Origin: Streptomyces niger
Lineage (GTDB): Bacteria > Actinomycetota > Actinomycetes > Streptomycetales > Streptomycetaceae
Direction of reading: 5' to 3'
DNA: 64,000 bases
Assembly (NCBI RefSeq): GCF_000718305.1
Contig: NZ_JOFQ01000002.1
Coordinates: forward strand, 186,001 to 250,000
The notes beneath the pieces were generated by a model. The model worked only from the letters and a program-made list of their open reading frames with translations, made no database searches and was not told where the DNA came from. Position 1 is the stretch's first letter; every line of letters starts with the position of its first letter. Both the position numbers and the translations under genes were made by a program. This document shows, one piece after another, positions 34,107-42,047 of this stretch.

Positions 34107-34192
34107 ATGGCCAGTTGATCACTTGGGTGTCCGTTCGCGACAGGGTGCGGAGCGGTCGGTGCCTTCTTCCGCTTCGCGAACGGTGGGGCAAG

Positions 34193-35899
34193 ATGGCCTC
34201 CATGGGGAGCTTCGGGGGACACGGCCGCTTGATCGCCGGCCGCTACCGGCTGGCGGGCCGGCTCGGCCGTGGCGGGATGGGCACGGTCTGGCGGGCCACC
34301 GACGAACTGCTGGGCCGGCAGGTCGCGGTGAAGGAGCTGAACCTCGACGACGATCTCGGTGACAGCGGTGGCTCGCGCGGTAACGGCGGCTTCCGTGGCA
34401 CCGACGGCTTCCGCGGCACGGACGGCCTTCGGGGGGCCGGGGACGTGTCCGTCCTGCGCGAGCGGATGTTGCGCGAGGCCCGTACGGTCGCGCAGATCAA
34501 GCACCCGAACGTCATCGTCGTGCACGACGTGGTGACCCAGGACGACCGTCCGTGGATCGTGATGGAGTTGGTGGACGGCGGTTCGCTGGCCGACCGGCTG
34601 GCGACCGGCGGCCCGCTGGCCCCGAGGGAGGCCGCCCGCATCGGGGTCGCGCTGCTCGGTGCGTTGCGCGTGGCGCACGCCAACGGTGTCCTGCACCGTG
34701 ACATCAAGCCCGCCAACGTGCTGCTGGAGGCGGGCACCGGCCGGGTGGTGCTCACCGATTTCGGCATCGCGCAGGTGCCGGGCGGGTCGACGCTGACGGA
34801 GTCGGGGACGTTCGTCGGCTCGCCCGAGTACACCGCGCCGGAGCGGATGTCGGGCCGCGGCCACGGTCCCGAGGGCGACCTGTGGTCGCTGGGTGTGCTG
34901 CTGTGCACGGTGCTCAGCGGCGGCCGGACGCCCTTCCACCGCGATTCCCTCGGTGGTGTGCTGCACGCCGTGCTCTCCGACGAGATCCGCATCCCCGAGG
35001 CGGCCCGGCCGCTGCACACGGTCGTCAGCGGGCTGCTGGAGCGCGACCCGGAGCGCCGGCTGACCGTCGCGGGCACCGAGCGGCTGCTGCGCGGCTACCT
35101 CCAGACCGGGCGGATGCCGGAGCCGGGCGCCGACCTCACGCCCGAGGAGCAGGTGCCGCTGCCGCCCGCGCCCGCCCGGGGGGCGTCCGCGCCGCTGCGG
35201 GACGCGCTGGACGGGCGGGCGCTGGCCGCCGCCGCCCGGCCGCACACCGGGCGTACCCGTACCGTGCTGCTCGCCGTGACGGCCGCGCTGGCGCTGGCGG
35301 GCGCGGGTGCCGGCGCCGCGGTCCTGGTGCTGAAGGGGACGGACGGCGACGGCGGGCGGGGGCCGGCCCCGACGGCGTCGACGTCGGGGAATCCGGGTCC
35401 GAGCGCGACGGCGTCGGGGAATCCGGGTCCGGGCGCGACCGCCCCGCCCGGCTACCGCACCGTCCGCGACCCGCAGGGTTTCGCGCTCGTCGTGCCGGAC
35501 GGGTTCACGCGGTCCTATGAGAAGCCGCGGGTGTACTACTACTCGGCCGGCAAGCGGTTCCGGCTGGGCATCCACGTCCAGCCGCCGCAGCCCGGCGGGC
35601 CGCTCGGCACGATGCGGGAGGCGCACATCAAGGGGCCGCAGAACTACCGGGGCTACCGCGACGGCCGGGTCACCGCCACCACCCACCAGGGGCACCGGGC
35701 GGCGCTGTGGGAGTTCACCTGGGACGGCGGATCCGGGGACGGCGGGCCGCGCCGCACCTACGACCTCAGCTGGACCGAGGGCGGCCGGATGTACGACGTG
35801 TGGATCTCCGCGCCGCTCGGCGACCGGGCGGTGGCGAAACGACACTTCGATACCGCGCTGGCCACCTTCCAGGTGCTGCGAACCCCGGCCACGGGCTGA
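34193..35899 (+). CDS. membrane Ser/Thr protein kinase (PknB-like), with Gly-rich insertion
   Basis: 568 residues. Kinase domain at about 14-300: Gly loop LGRGGMGTVWRA, VAVKEL with Lys47, catalytic HRDIKPANVLL with Asp170, DFGIA with Asp189, SPEYTAPE activation segment. A membrane helix at about 357-380 is followed by an extracytoplasmic domain (about 420-565, PPGYRTVRDPQGFALVVPDGF...) also seen in the kinase at 51 kb, so the two are paralogues. Oddity: between the VAVK strand and helix C, where the loop is normally short, about 30 residues of near-repeats (GNGGFRGTDGFRGTDGLRG) are inserted. ATG 34193 has GGGG 5 nt upstream; ATG 34202 is an alternative. Confidence 0.93.
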   Translation: MASMGSFGGHGRLIAGRYRLAGRLGRGGMGTVWRATDELLGRQVAVKELNLDDDLGDSGGSRGNGGFRGTDGFRGTDGLRGAGDVSVLRERMLREARTVAQIKHPNVIVVHDVVTQDDRPWIVMELVDGGSLADRLATGGPLAPREAARIGVALLGALRVAHANGVLHRDIKPANVLLEAGTGRVVLTDFGIAQVPGGSTLTESGTFVGSPEYTAPERMSGRGHGPEGDLWSLGVLLCTVLSGGRTPFHRDSLGGVLHAVLSDEIRIPEAARPLHTVVSGLLERDPERRLTVAGTERLLRGYLQTGRMPEPGADLTPEEQVPLPPAPARGASAPLRDALDGRALAAAARPHTGRTRTVLLAVTAALALAGAGAGAAVLVLKGTDGDGGRGPAPTASTSGNPGPSATASGNPGPGATAPPGYRTVRDPQGFALVVPDGFTRSYEKPRVYYYSAGKRFRLGIHVQPPQPGGPLGTMREAHIKGPQNYRGYRDGRVTATTHQGHRAALWEFTWDGGSGDGGPRRTYDLSWTEGGRMYDVWISAPLGDRAVAKRHFDTALATFQVLRTPATG

Positions 35900-36001
35900 C
35901 CGTCCGCCACCCGCCGGCATTGAATCCCCTGCCCAGCGGCGTTCTGGCCAGCGATTACTGGCGCGATTGTGGGCGGTCGGTGAAAACCTATTACCGGCGG
36001 G

Positions 36002-36038
36002 TACACAAAGCCTCCGCGGAGGCATACCCTCGGCGCCA
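36002..36038 (+). promoter_or_regulatory. promoter with 14-bp palindrome filling the -35/-10 spacer
   Basis: TACACA (36002-36007) and TACCCT (36025-36030) are 17 bp apart. The spacer contains the perfect palindrome GCCTCCGCGGAGGC (36010-36023). Transcription would begin at or near ATG 36038, so the message would be leaderless. A repressor or activator bound between the boxes is plausible. Confidence 0.5.
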
Positions 36039-37660
36039 TGACGGACTCGCTGGACACCGCACAGACCGCACCCGCCGACGGCAACCCGGTCGCCTCCGCA
36101 GCGGCGGGCACCCGCACCGCTGCCGACGTGGTCACCAAGGACCTGGTCGCCCGCCTGACGCGCGGCGTGGTGGGCAGCGGCCGGACGGCGAACCACACGC
36201 CGTTCACCGGCGACGTCCTCGCCGAGCTGCCCGAGTCCACCCCCGAGGACGTCGCGGACGCCTTCGAGCGGGCCCGCGTCGCCCAGCGCCAGTGGGCGGC
36301 CACCCCGGTACGCAAGCGCGCCGCGATCCTGCTCCGCTTCCACGACCTGGTCCTCCAGCGCCAGGCCGAGGTGCTGGATCTCATCCAGCTGGAGACCGGC
36401 AAGGCCCGGCTGCACGCCCACGAAGAGGTCCAGGCGGTCGCCGTCGCCGCCCGCCACTACGGCCGCAAGGCCCCCGCGTACCTCAAGCCCAAGGGCCACA
36501 CCGGCGTCGTGCCGACCCTCACCAAGGTCACCGAACTCCGCAAGCCCAAGGGCGTGGTGGGCCAGATCGCCCCCTGGAACTACCCCTTCGAGCTGTCCGT
36601 CGGCGACGCCCTCCCCGCCTTCGTCGCGGGCAACGCCGTCGTGATGAAGCCCGACACCGAGACCGCGCTGACCGCCCTGTGGGCCCGCGAGCAGCTGATC
36701 GAGGCGGGCCTGCCGCCGGAGGTCTGGCAGGTCGTGATCGGTGACGGGCCGGTCGTCGGCCCCGAGGTCGTCAAGCACGCCGACTACGTCTCCTTCACCG
36801 GCTCCACCCGCACCGGGCGCGAGGTCGCGCAGGGCGCGGCGGCCCGGCTGGTCGGCTGCTCCCTCGAACTGGGCGGCAAGAACGCCATGCTGGTGCTGCA
36901 CGACGCCGACATCGACAAGGCGGCCGCCGGCGCCGTCCGCGGCTGCTTCTCCTCCGCGGGCCAGCTGTGCATCTCCATCGAGCGGCTGTACGTCCACGAG
37001 TCGATAGCCGACGAGTTCGCCGAGCGCTTCGTGGCCCGTACGAAGGCCATGCGGCTGGGCAACGCCCTCGCGTACGGCGCCGACATGGGCTCGCTCGTCG
37101 GCGAGCGCCAGCTGGAGACCGTCACCCGGCACGTCGAGGAGGCCGTCGCCAAGGGCGCGAAGCTGCTCACGGGCGGCCGGCCGCGACCCGACATCGGTCC
37201 GCTCTTCTACGAGCCCACCGTCCTCGACGGCGTCCAGGCCCCGATGGCCGTGTGCCACGAGGAGACCTTCGGCCCGGTCGTCTCCCTCTACCGCTTCCGC
37301 GCCGAGGAAGAGGCGATCGCCCTCGCCAACGCCACCCCGTACGGCCTGAACTCCAGCGTCTGGACCAAGGACGGCCGCCGCGGCCGCAAGGTCGCCGCCG
37401 AGCTGAACACCGGCACGGTCAACGTCAACGAGTCCTACGCCGCGGGCTACGGCAGCGTCCAGTCCCCGATGGGCGGCATGGGCGACTCCGGCCTCGGCCG
37501 CCGCCACGGCTCCGAGGGCATCCTCAAGTACACCGAGGCCCAGACCGTCGCCCACCAGCGGGTCATGCCGCTCGCCCCGTCGTTCGGCATGGACGACGAG
37601 AAGTACGCGGCGTTCATGTCCCGCAGTCTGAAGGCCATGAAGGCCTTCCGTCTCCGCTGA
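36038..37660 (+). CDS. NAD(P)-dependent aldehyde dehydrogenase, succinate-semialdehyde dehydrogenase-like
   Basis: 540 residues; oxidises an aldehyde, probably succinate semialdehyde, to the acid. Motifs: cofactor region QIAPWNYPFEL (about 175) and VVMKPDTETALTAL (about 203), catalytic Glu in LELGGKNAML (about 278), catalytic Cys in SAGQLCISIERL near 310, and EETFGPVVSLYRF near 407. The N-terminal 40 residues extend beyond the core fold. ATG 36038 sits 8 nt after a TACCCT -10 box and lacks a ribosome site, indicating leaderless expression. It is followed 99 bp downstream by the GMC oxidoreductase; the pair may oxidise an alcohol through an aldehyde to an acid. Confidence 0.9.
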   Translation: MTDSLDTAQTAPADGNPVASAAAGTRTAADVVTKDLVARLTRGVVGSGRTANHTPFTGDVLAELPESTPEDVADAFERARVAQRQWAATPVRKRAAILLRFHDLVLQRQAEVLDLIQLETGKARLHAHEEVQAVAVAARHYGRKAPAYLKPKGHTGVVPTLTKVTELRKPKGVVGQIAPWNYPFELSVGDALPAFVAGNAVVMKPDTETALTALWAREQLIEAGLPPEVWQVVIGDGPVVGPEVVKHADYVSFTGSTRTGREVAQGAAARLVGCSLELGGKNAMLVLHDADIDKAAAGAVRGCFSSAGQLCISIERLYVHESIADEFAERFVARTKAMRLGNALAYGADMGSLVGERQLETVTRHVEEAVAKGAKLLTGGRPRPDIGPLFYEPTVLDGVQAPMAVCHEETFGPVVSLYRFRAEEEAIALANATPYGLNSSVWTKDGRRGRKVAAELNTGTVNVNESYAAGYGSVQSPMGGMGDSGLGRRHGSEGILKYTEAQTVAHQRVMPLAPSFGMDDEKYAAFMSRSLKAMKAFRLR

Positions 37661-37759
37661 CCTGCCCCACCCACACGCCCCACCCGCACGTCCACCCCTC
37701 ACCACCAGAAGGCCGCACCCCGCACCCGAACCGCACCCGCGCGCACCCGAGGAGAGCCG

Positions 37760-39577
37760 ATGCCAGGGGAGAACTCTGCCCAGAACCAGGAGCCCGCGGA
37801 CGGCTACGACTACGACGTCCTCGTCGTAGGTTCCGGCTTCGGCGGCTCCGTCACCGCCCTCCGCCTCACCGAGAAGGGCTACCGCGTCGGCGTACTGGAG
37901 GCCGGCCGCCGTTTCACCCGCGAGACGCTGCCCAAGAACTCCTGGGACATCCGCAACTACCTCTGGGCCCCGGCCCTGGGCTGCTACGGCATCCAGCGCG
38001 TCCACCTGCTCGGCAATGTCATGGTCCTGGCAGGCGCCGGGGTGGGCGGCGGCTCGCTCAACTACGCCAACACCCTCTACGTCCCCCCGAAGCAGTTCTT
38101 CGACGACCAGCAGTGGGGCCACATCACCGACTGGCAGGACGAGCTCAAGCCGTACTACGACCAGGCCCAGCGCATGCTCGGCGTACGGCTGAACCCGACC
38201 GTGACCCCCTCCGACGTCCACCTCAAGGCCGCCGCCGAGCGGATGGGCGTCGGCGACACCTTCCACCTCGCCCCCGTCGGCGTCTTCTTCGGCGACGGCA
38301 AGGACGCCGACGGCACGGCGAAGGCGACGCCCGGCGGCGAGGCGCCCGACCCCTACTTCGGCGGCGCGGGCCCGTCCCGCAGGGCCTGTTCCGAATGCGG
38401 CGAGTGCATGACGGGCTGCCGGCACGGCGCGAAGAACACCCTCACCGAGAACTACCTCTACCTCGCCGAGAAGGCGGGCGCGGTCATCCACCCGATGACC
38501 TCCGTCGTCGCCGTCACCGAGGACTCCCGCGGCGGCCACGCCGTCCAGACCCTGCCCACCGACGACAAGCGCAAGGGCAAGGGCCGCATCTTCACGGCCC
38601 GCCGGGTCGTGCTCGCCGCCGGCACGTACGGCACTCAGACCCTGCTGCACCGGATGAAGGACACCGGCCTGCTGCCGCACCTCTCGCCCAAGCTGGGCGA
38701 GCTGACCCGCACCAACTCCGAGGCCCTGGTCGGCGCGCTGACCGACAACCGCCGGTACCGGAAGAAGACCGGCGAGCAGAAGGTCGACTTCACCCGCGGC
38801 GTCGCGATCACCTCGTCCATCCACCCGGACGCCAACACCCACATCGAGCCGGTCCGTTACGGCAAGGGCTCCAACGCGATGGGCGGCCTGTCCATCCTCC
38901 AGGTCCCCGTACGCGACGGCGGCGCGGCCCGCGTCCTCGGCTGGCTCGGCAGGACCGTGCGCCACCCGGTGCTGCTGGCCCGCTCGCTCTCCAACCGCCG
39001 CTGGTCCGAGCGGACCATCATCGGCCTGGTCATGCAGTCCCTGGACAACTCCCTGACCACGTACCGGAAGCCGGGTGGCCTCGGCAAGGGTCTGCTCACC
39101 GCGCGCCAGGGCCACGGCGCACCCAACCCGGCGCAGATCCCGGCCGCCACCGAGGCCGCCACCCTGATCGCCGAGGAGATCAACGGCTTCGCCGGCAGCA
39201 ACGTCGGCGAGCTGATGGGCACCCCGCTGACCGCCCACTTCCTCGGCGGCTGCCCGATCGGCGAGGACGCGGACCACGGCGTCATCGACCCGTACCACCG
39301 GCTCCACGGGCACCCCGGCATCTCCGTCGTCGACGGCTCGGCGGTCTCCGCCAACCTCGGCGTCAACCCGTCCCTGACCATCACCGCCCAGGCCGAACGC
39401 GCGATGTCCCTCTGGCCGAACAAGGGCGAGGCCGACCCGCGCCCGGCCCCCGGCCGCCCCTACGAACGCCTGTCGCCGGTGGAGCCGCACCACCCGGCGG
39501 TACCGGAGAAGGCCTTCGCGGCCCTGAAGCTGCCCTTCGTGCCGGTACCGGCGATCCCGCCGAAGGCGAAGAGCTGA
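37760..39577 (+). CDS. GMC-family FAD oxidoreductase with CxxCxxCxxxC motif
   Basis: 605 residues. N-terminal FAD dinucleotide fold VVGSGFGGSVTALRLTEKGYRVGVLEAG (about 20-48) and C-terminal GMC_oxred_C-like region VIDPYHRLHGHPGISVVDGSAVSANLGVNPSLTITA (about 512-548). It resembles cholesterol oxidase-type enzymes. Between them, near 211-221, is CSECGECMTGC, a Cys-x2-Cys-x2-Cys-x3-Cys pattern typical of [4Fe-4S] ferredoxin sites and absent from classical cholesterol oxidase. It is therefore probably a dehydrogenase passing electrons on rather than an oxidase; this is inference. ATG 37760 has GAGGAGAG upstream. A 14-bp terminator stem follows. Confidence 0.88.
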   Translation: MPGENSAQNQEPADGYDYDVLVVGSGFGGSVTALRLTEKGYRVGVLEAGRRFTRETLPKNSWDIRNYLWAPALGCYGIQRVHLLGNVMVLAGAGVGGGSLNYANTLYVPPKQFFDDQQWGHITDWQDELKPYYDQAQRMLGVRLNPTVTPSDVHLKAAAERMGVGDTFHLAPVGVFFGDGKDADGTAKATPGGEAPDPYFGGAGPSRRACSECGECMTGCRHGAKNTLTENYLYLAEKAGAVIHPMTSVVAVTEDSRGGHAVQTLPTDDKRKGKGRIFTARRVVLAAGTYGTQTLLHRMKDTGLLPHLSPKLGELTRTNSEALVGALTDNRRYRKKTGEQKVDFTRGVAITSSIHPDANTHIEPVRYGKGSNAMGGLSILQVPVRDGGAARVLGWLGRTVRHPVLLARSLSNRRWSERTIIGLVMQSLDNSLTTYRKPGGLGKGLLTARQGHGAPNPAQIPAATEAATLIAEEINGFAGSNVGELMGTPLTAHFLGGCPIGEDADHGVIDPYHRLHGHPGISVVDGSAVSANLGVNPSLTITAQAERAMSLWPNKGEADPRPAPGRPYERLSPVEPHHPAVPEKAFAALKLPFVPVPAIPPKAKS

Positions 39578-39588
39578 CCGCTCACGCA

Positions 39589-39626
39589 TGAGGGGCCGCA
39601 CCCGGCGAACCAGGTGCGGCCCCTCA
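39589..39626. terminator. hairpin terminator between GMC and LAETG genes
   Basis: TGAGGGGCCGCACC (39589-39602) pairs perfectly with 39613-39626 around a 10-nt loop. Convergent genes end on both sides. Confidence 0.85.
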
Positions 39627-39640
39627 CGCAGTCGCCGGTG

Positions 39641-40666
39641 TTACGCGGCAACACCGTCCGTCTTGCGACGGCGGACGACGAAGATCGCACCCGCGCCCAC
39701 GGCCATCGTGACCCCGGCCACCGCCGCGATCATCGGCAGCGCCGAGGAGGAACCGGTCTCGGCGAGCTTGCCGGTGACCGGCAGCTCCTTCAGCCCGCCC
39801 TGCGGAGCGGGCTTGCCGGGCTTGTGGTCGCTCGGCTTGCCGGTCGCCGGCGGCACGTTGCCCGGGTTGCTGCCCGCGACCAGGACGTCGAACTCGTACT
39901 CCGACCCCTCCGAGTAACCGCAGAGGTCGTCCTCGTCGTGGTACGCGCCGACCGCGAAGGCGAAGCCGTAGCTGCCCGGCGTCTTGGCGTCGACCTTCAG
40001 GCGGAGCTTGGCGTCGGCGTACTCACCGGGGGCGAGGTCGGCGAGGGAGGCGAAGTAGCCGTACTCGTCGACGTTCTCCCAGGCACCGGCGTCCTCGTCG
40101 TACCACTGCACGCTCAGCAGGCCGGAGACGTCGTCGAAGTCGCCCTTGTCGATGGCCGACAGCATGACGTACGCGTCGACCGACTTCATCGCCTTGTCGG
40201 AGGTGTTCGAGGCGCGGAACGTGAAGTTGTGCCAGCCCGAACCCGCCACGACCTTGCTGGGCAGCCCGCGCAGCGTGGTGGAGATCGCCGCCTCGTCCGA
40301 CGCGTCCTCGCAGGTCGGGTCCTCGGTGGGCTCGTCGGTCGGCTCGTCGGTGGCCGGCGGGGTGGTGCCGTCGGTCGGGTCGTCGGTGGGGTGGGAGGGG
40401 TCGACGCTCGGGCCGGGAGCGGTGGGCTCGTCCGTCGTCGGCGGCTCCGTCGGCCCGGCGGACCCGGAGGGCGCCGGAGTGGTCGGCTCGGACGGGTCGG
40501 TCGTCGGGTCGGTCGTGGTGTCCCCGTCGCCCGGCTCCGTCGGCGCCTCGGCGGACGGCGTGGTGCCGGGCTCGTCCGTCGCGAACGCCGCGGGCGCCGC
40601 CAGCAGCGCGGTGGGAGCGAGGACGGCCGTCGCTGCGGCAGCCGTCAGTGCACGGCGAAGCTTCAT
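39641..40666 (-). CDS. cell-wall-anchored surface protein with LAETG sorting signal
   Basis: 341 residues. Signal peptide (about 1-34, MKLRRALTAAAATAVLAPTALLAAPAAFA), Thr/Pro/Glu-rich stalk (about 35-125, many TDEPT repeats), a beta-rich domain (about 130-270) with two Cys (PTCEDASDE and DDLCGYSE), then the sorting signal LAETG at 301-305, a hydrophobic span and RRRK tail. LAxTG is the class E sortase motif of streptomycetes. It is secreted and presumably anchored to peptidoglycan; the function of the folded domain is unknown. ATG 40666 has GAGG about 10 nt upstream. The upstream 748 bp (40667-41414) has no gene I can support, but holds a DasR-like site. Confidence 0.88.
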   Translation of the reverse strand: MKLRRALTAAAATAVLAPTALLAAPAAFATDEPGTTPSAEAPTEPGDGDTTTDPTTDPSEPTTPAPSGSAGPTEPPTTDEPTAPGPSVDPSHPTDDPTDGTTPPATDEPTDEPTEDPTCEDASDEAAISTTLRGLPSKVVAGSGWHNFTFRASNTSDKAMKSVDAYVMLSAIDKGDFDDVSGLLSVQWYDEDAGAWENVDEYGYFASLADLAPGEYADAKLRLKVDAKTPGSYGFAFAVGAYHDEDDLCGYSEGSEYEFDVLVAGSNPGNVPPATGKPSDHKPGKPAPQGGLKELPVTGKLAETGSSSALPMIAAVAGVTMAVGAGAIFVVRRRKTDGVAA

Positions 40667-41041
40667 CGTGTCAAGACCTCTTCGGGGTCCGGAGTGCCGA
40701 GTGGGCGGCACGAAAGCGGTAGCGGGCCGTCGCGGTGGGGCGCGGTATGGCCGTGCGTTTACACGTACATGACCAGCCGTATGCCGAAAAGGTTGCACGC
40801 AAGATCGCGCATATTTGCGAGAGGGGCGCAGCGGGGGGCCCGGCAGGGAGGGGGCAGAGCGAAGGGCCCCGGGCGCCGTCCGCGAGGGGGTGCGGGCGAC
40901 CGCGGGGCCCTTGCTGCCCGGCGCCGGCGTCAGGGCAGCGGCGGCGCCGAAGGAAGGCGCTGGGGGGAAGCGCCTATGAGGCTTTGGGGCGTACTGGGAT
41001 GGCCGGTACCGCCTGTCGTCTGCAGGAACGATACGTTCCGG

Positions 41042-41053
41042 TGGTATAGACCA
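41042..41053. promoter_or_regulatory. candidate DasR-responsive element (dre-like)
   Basis: TGGTATAGACCA differs by one base from the TGGTCTAGACCA core of the Streptomyces dre consensus, bound by the N-acetylglucosamine-responsive DasR. It is about 375 bp upstream of the LAETG gene and about 365 bp from chorismate mutase's 3' end, so the controlled gene is unclear. Confidence 0.35.
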
Positions 41054-41414
41054 ATGGCGATGCCGGAAGCCACCCCGGTCCGAGGTGCTTGGCTCTTCAT
41101 GCATCGTGCTGGATACGCCTCATCCGGCGCAACCGTTTCGACCGGATGCGGTCGGCCCCAGGCGTCCCCGGGGCCGACCGCCCCATCGGATGTGACCGGA
41201 CTGCTGTCCCCTGCCGACCGGTCACAGCACCGCAGCGAGGTCCCACGGCGCCGGCCGCTTCAGCGCGGCAGGCGTCTCATCGCTCCGGCGTTCCCGCCCA
41301 CGGGGCGGCGTCTACGCGTAGCCCTGCAGGCCGCGCCTGGCTGGCGTGGCACCGGGAACAACGAAGCCCCGCGCCGCCCGGTCACGGTCCGTACGGGTGA
41401 GAGGCCGCCCGAAC

Positions 41415-41786
41415 TCAGATGCGCCCGCGGCACAGCTCCAGCAGCGTCATCGCGAGCGCGGTGCCGGGCCGGCCCAGCTGCTCCCGGAAGTGCTCCAGGA
41501 CCTCCATCTCGCGGGAGAGGTTCACCCGGCGCCCGCCGGAGGCGATGCGCTCTTTCTGGATCACCGCCGAGACGGCCATCCGTTCCTGCACGAGGCCGAT
41601 GATCCGGCCGTCGAGATCGTCGATCCGGCGGCGTGCGTCGCCGATCAGGGCGGCGGCCTCGTCGGTCCGCGCACCGGTCTCGGGGCGGGGCCCGGCCACC
41701 GTCGTCGCGCCGGCCGGCGCGTGCCCGGCCGCCGTGGTCCCGGTCACGGTCGCGCTCACTGCCGTCGCCCGGTTGCTGCTGCTCAT
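41415..41786 (-). CDS. chorismate mutase (AroQ class)
   Basis: 123 residues; converts chorismate to prephenate, the branch toward Phe and Tyr. The core helix motif RRRIDDLDGRIIGLVQERMAVSAVIQKERIASGG (about 52-85) carries the AroQ Arg and Lys active-site residues. The second helix region is NLSREMEVLEHFREQLGRPGTALAMTLLELCRGRI. The first 45 residues are a low-complexity Thr/Ala-rich extension. ATG 41786 has GGAGA about 6 nt upstream. It is preceded on its own strand by a 26-codon ORF rich in Phe/Tyr and a strong hairpin, an arrangement that suggests attenuation. Confidence 0.9.
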   Translation of the reverse strand: MSSSNRATAVSATVTGTTAAGHAPAGATTVAGPRPETGARTDEAAALIGDARRRIDDLDGRIIGLVQERMAVSAVIQKERIASGGRRVNLSREMEVLEHFREQLGRPGTALAMTLLELCRGRI

Positions 41787-41840
41787 GTCCGTCTCCTGGG
41801 GTCTGCCGGCCCCGGAACCGCACCACCCGGAGAAACGCCA

Positions 41841-41870
41841 GCGCCCCGGGCCTTGTACGGCCCGGGGCGC
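41841..41870 (-). terminator. hairpin between leader ORF and chorismate mutase (candidate attenuator)
   Basis: GCGCCCCGGGCC pairs perfectly with 41859-41870 around a 6-nt loop, and the stem can extend with one bulge. It lies 24 nt after the leader ORF stop and 54 nt before the chorismate mutase ATG, followed by TGGCGTTTCTCC on the minus strand. Confidence 0.7.
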
Positions 41871-41894
41871 CTGGGAAGTCGCTTGTCGCTGGTG

Positions 41895-41975
41895 TCAGCG
41901 GTTCGTGCAGCGCGACCTGTGGCAGCCGGACGGGCCGGTGCCATAGGTAAAGACGAAGGTCAGCTGCGTGAACAT
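41895..41975 (-). CDS. 26-aa Phe/Tyr-containing leader peptide (candidate)
   Basis: ATG 41975, preceded by TGAGGACC, opens a 26-residue frame starting MFTQLTFVFTYGTG and ending CTNR. Three Phe and one Tyr fall in the first 11 codons (positions 2, 7, 9, 11). The frame lies on the same strand as chorismate mutase, upstream of a strong hairpin, as expected of a pheA-type attenuation leader. The Cys/Arg-rich end (GCHRSRC) is not explained by this model. It is too short to be supported by homology here. Confidence 0.45.
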   Translation of the reverse strand: MFTQLTFVFTYGTGPSGCHRSRCTNR

Positions 41976-42047
41976 GGTCCTCAGTATGTGCCCGGTAGAA
42001 TCGAAAGCACAACCCCGTAGCTCCACCACCGCCGGAAGGCCGCCGAA

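Noticed and set aside
34094-39601. 1,835-codon open frame on the minus strand across the kinase, dehydrogenase and GMC genes
   Set aside because: Arg/Gly/Val-rich composition typical of antisense third-position GC bias; the plus-strand genes have clear families and motifs.
40735-41400. Frames of about 100 codons in the LAETG-chorismate mutase gap
   Set aside because: Compositionally biased, no ribosome sites, no motif; treated as non-coding.
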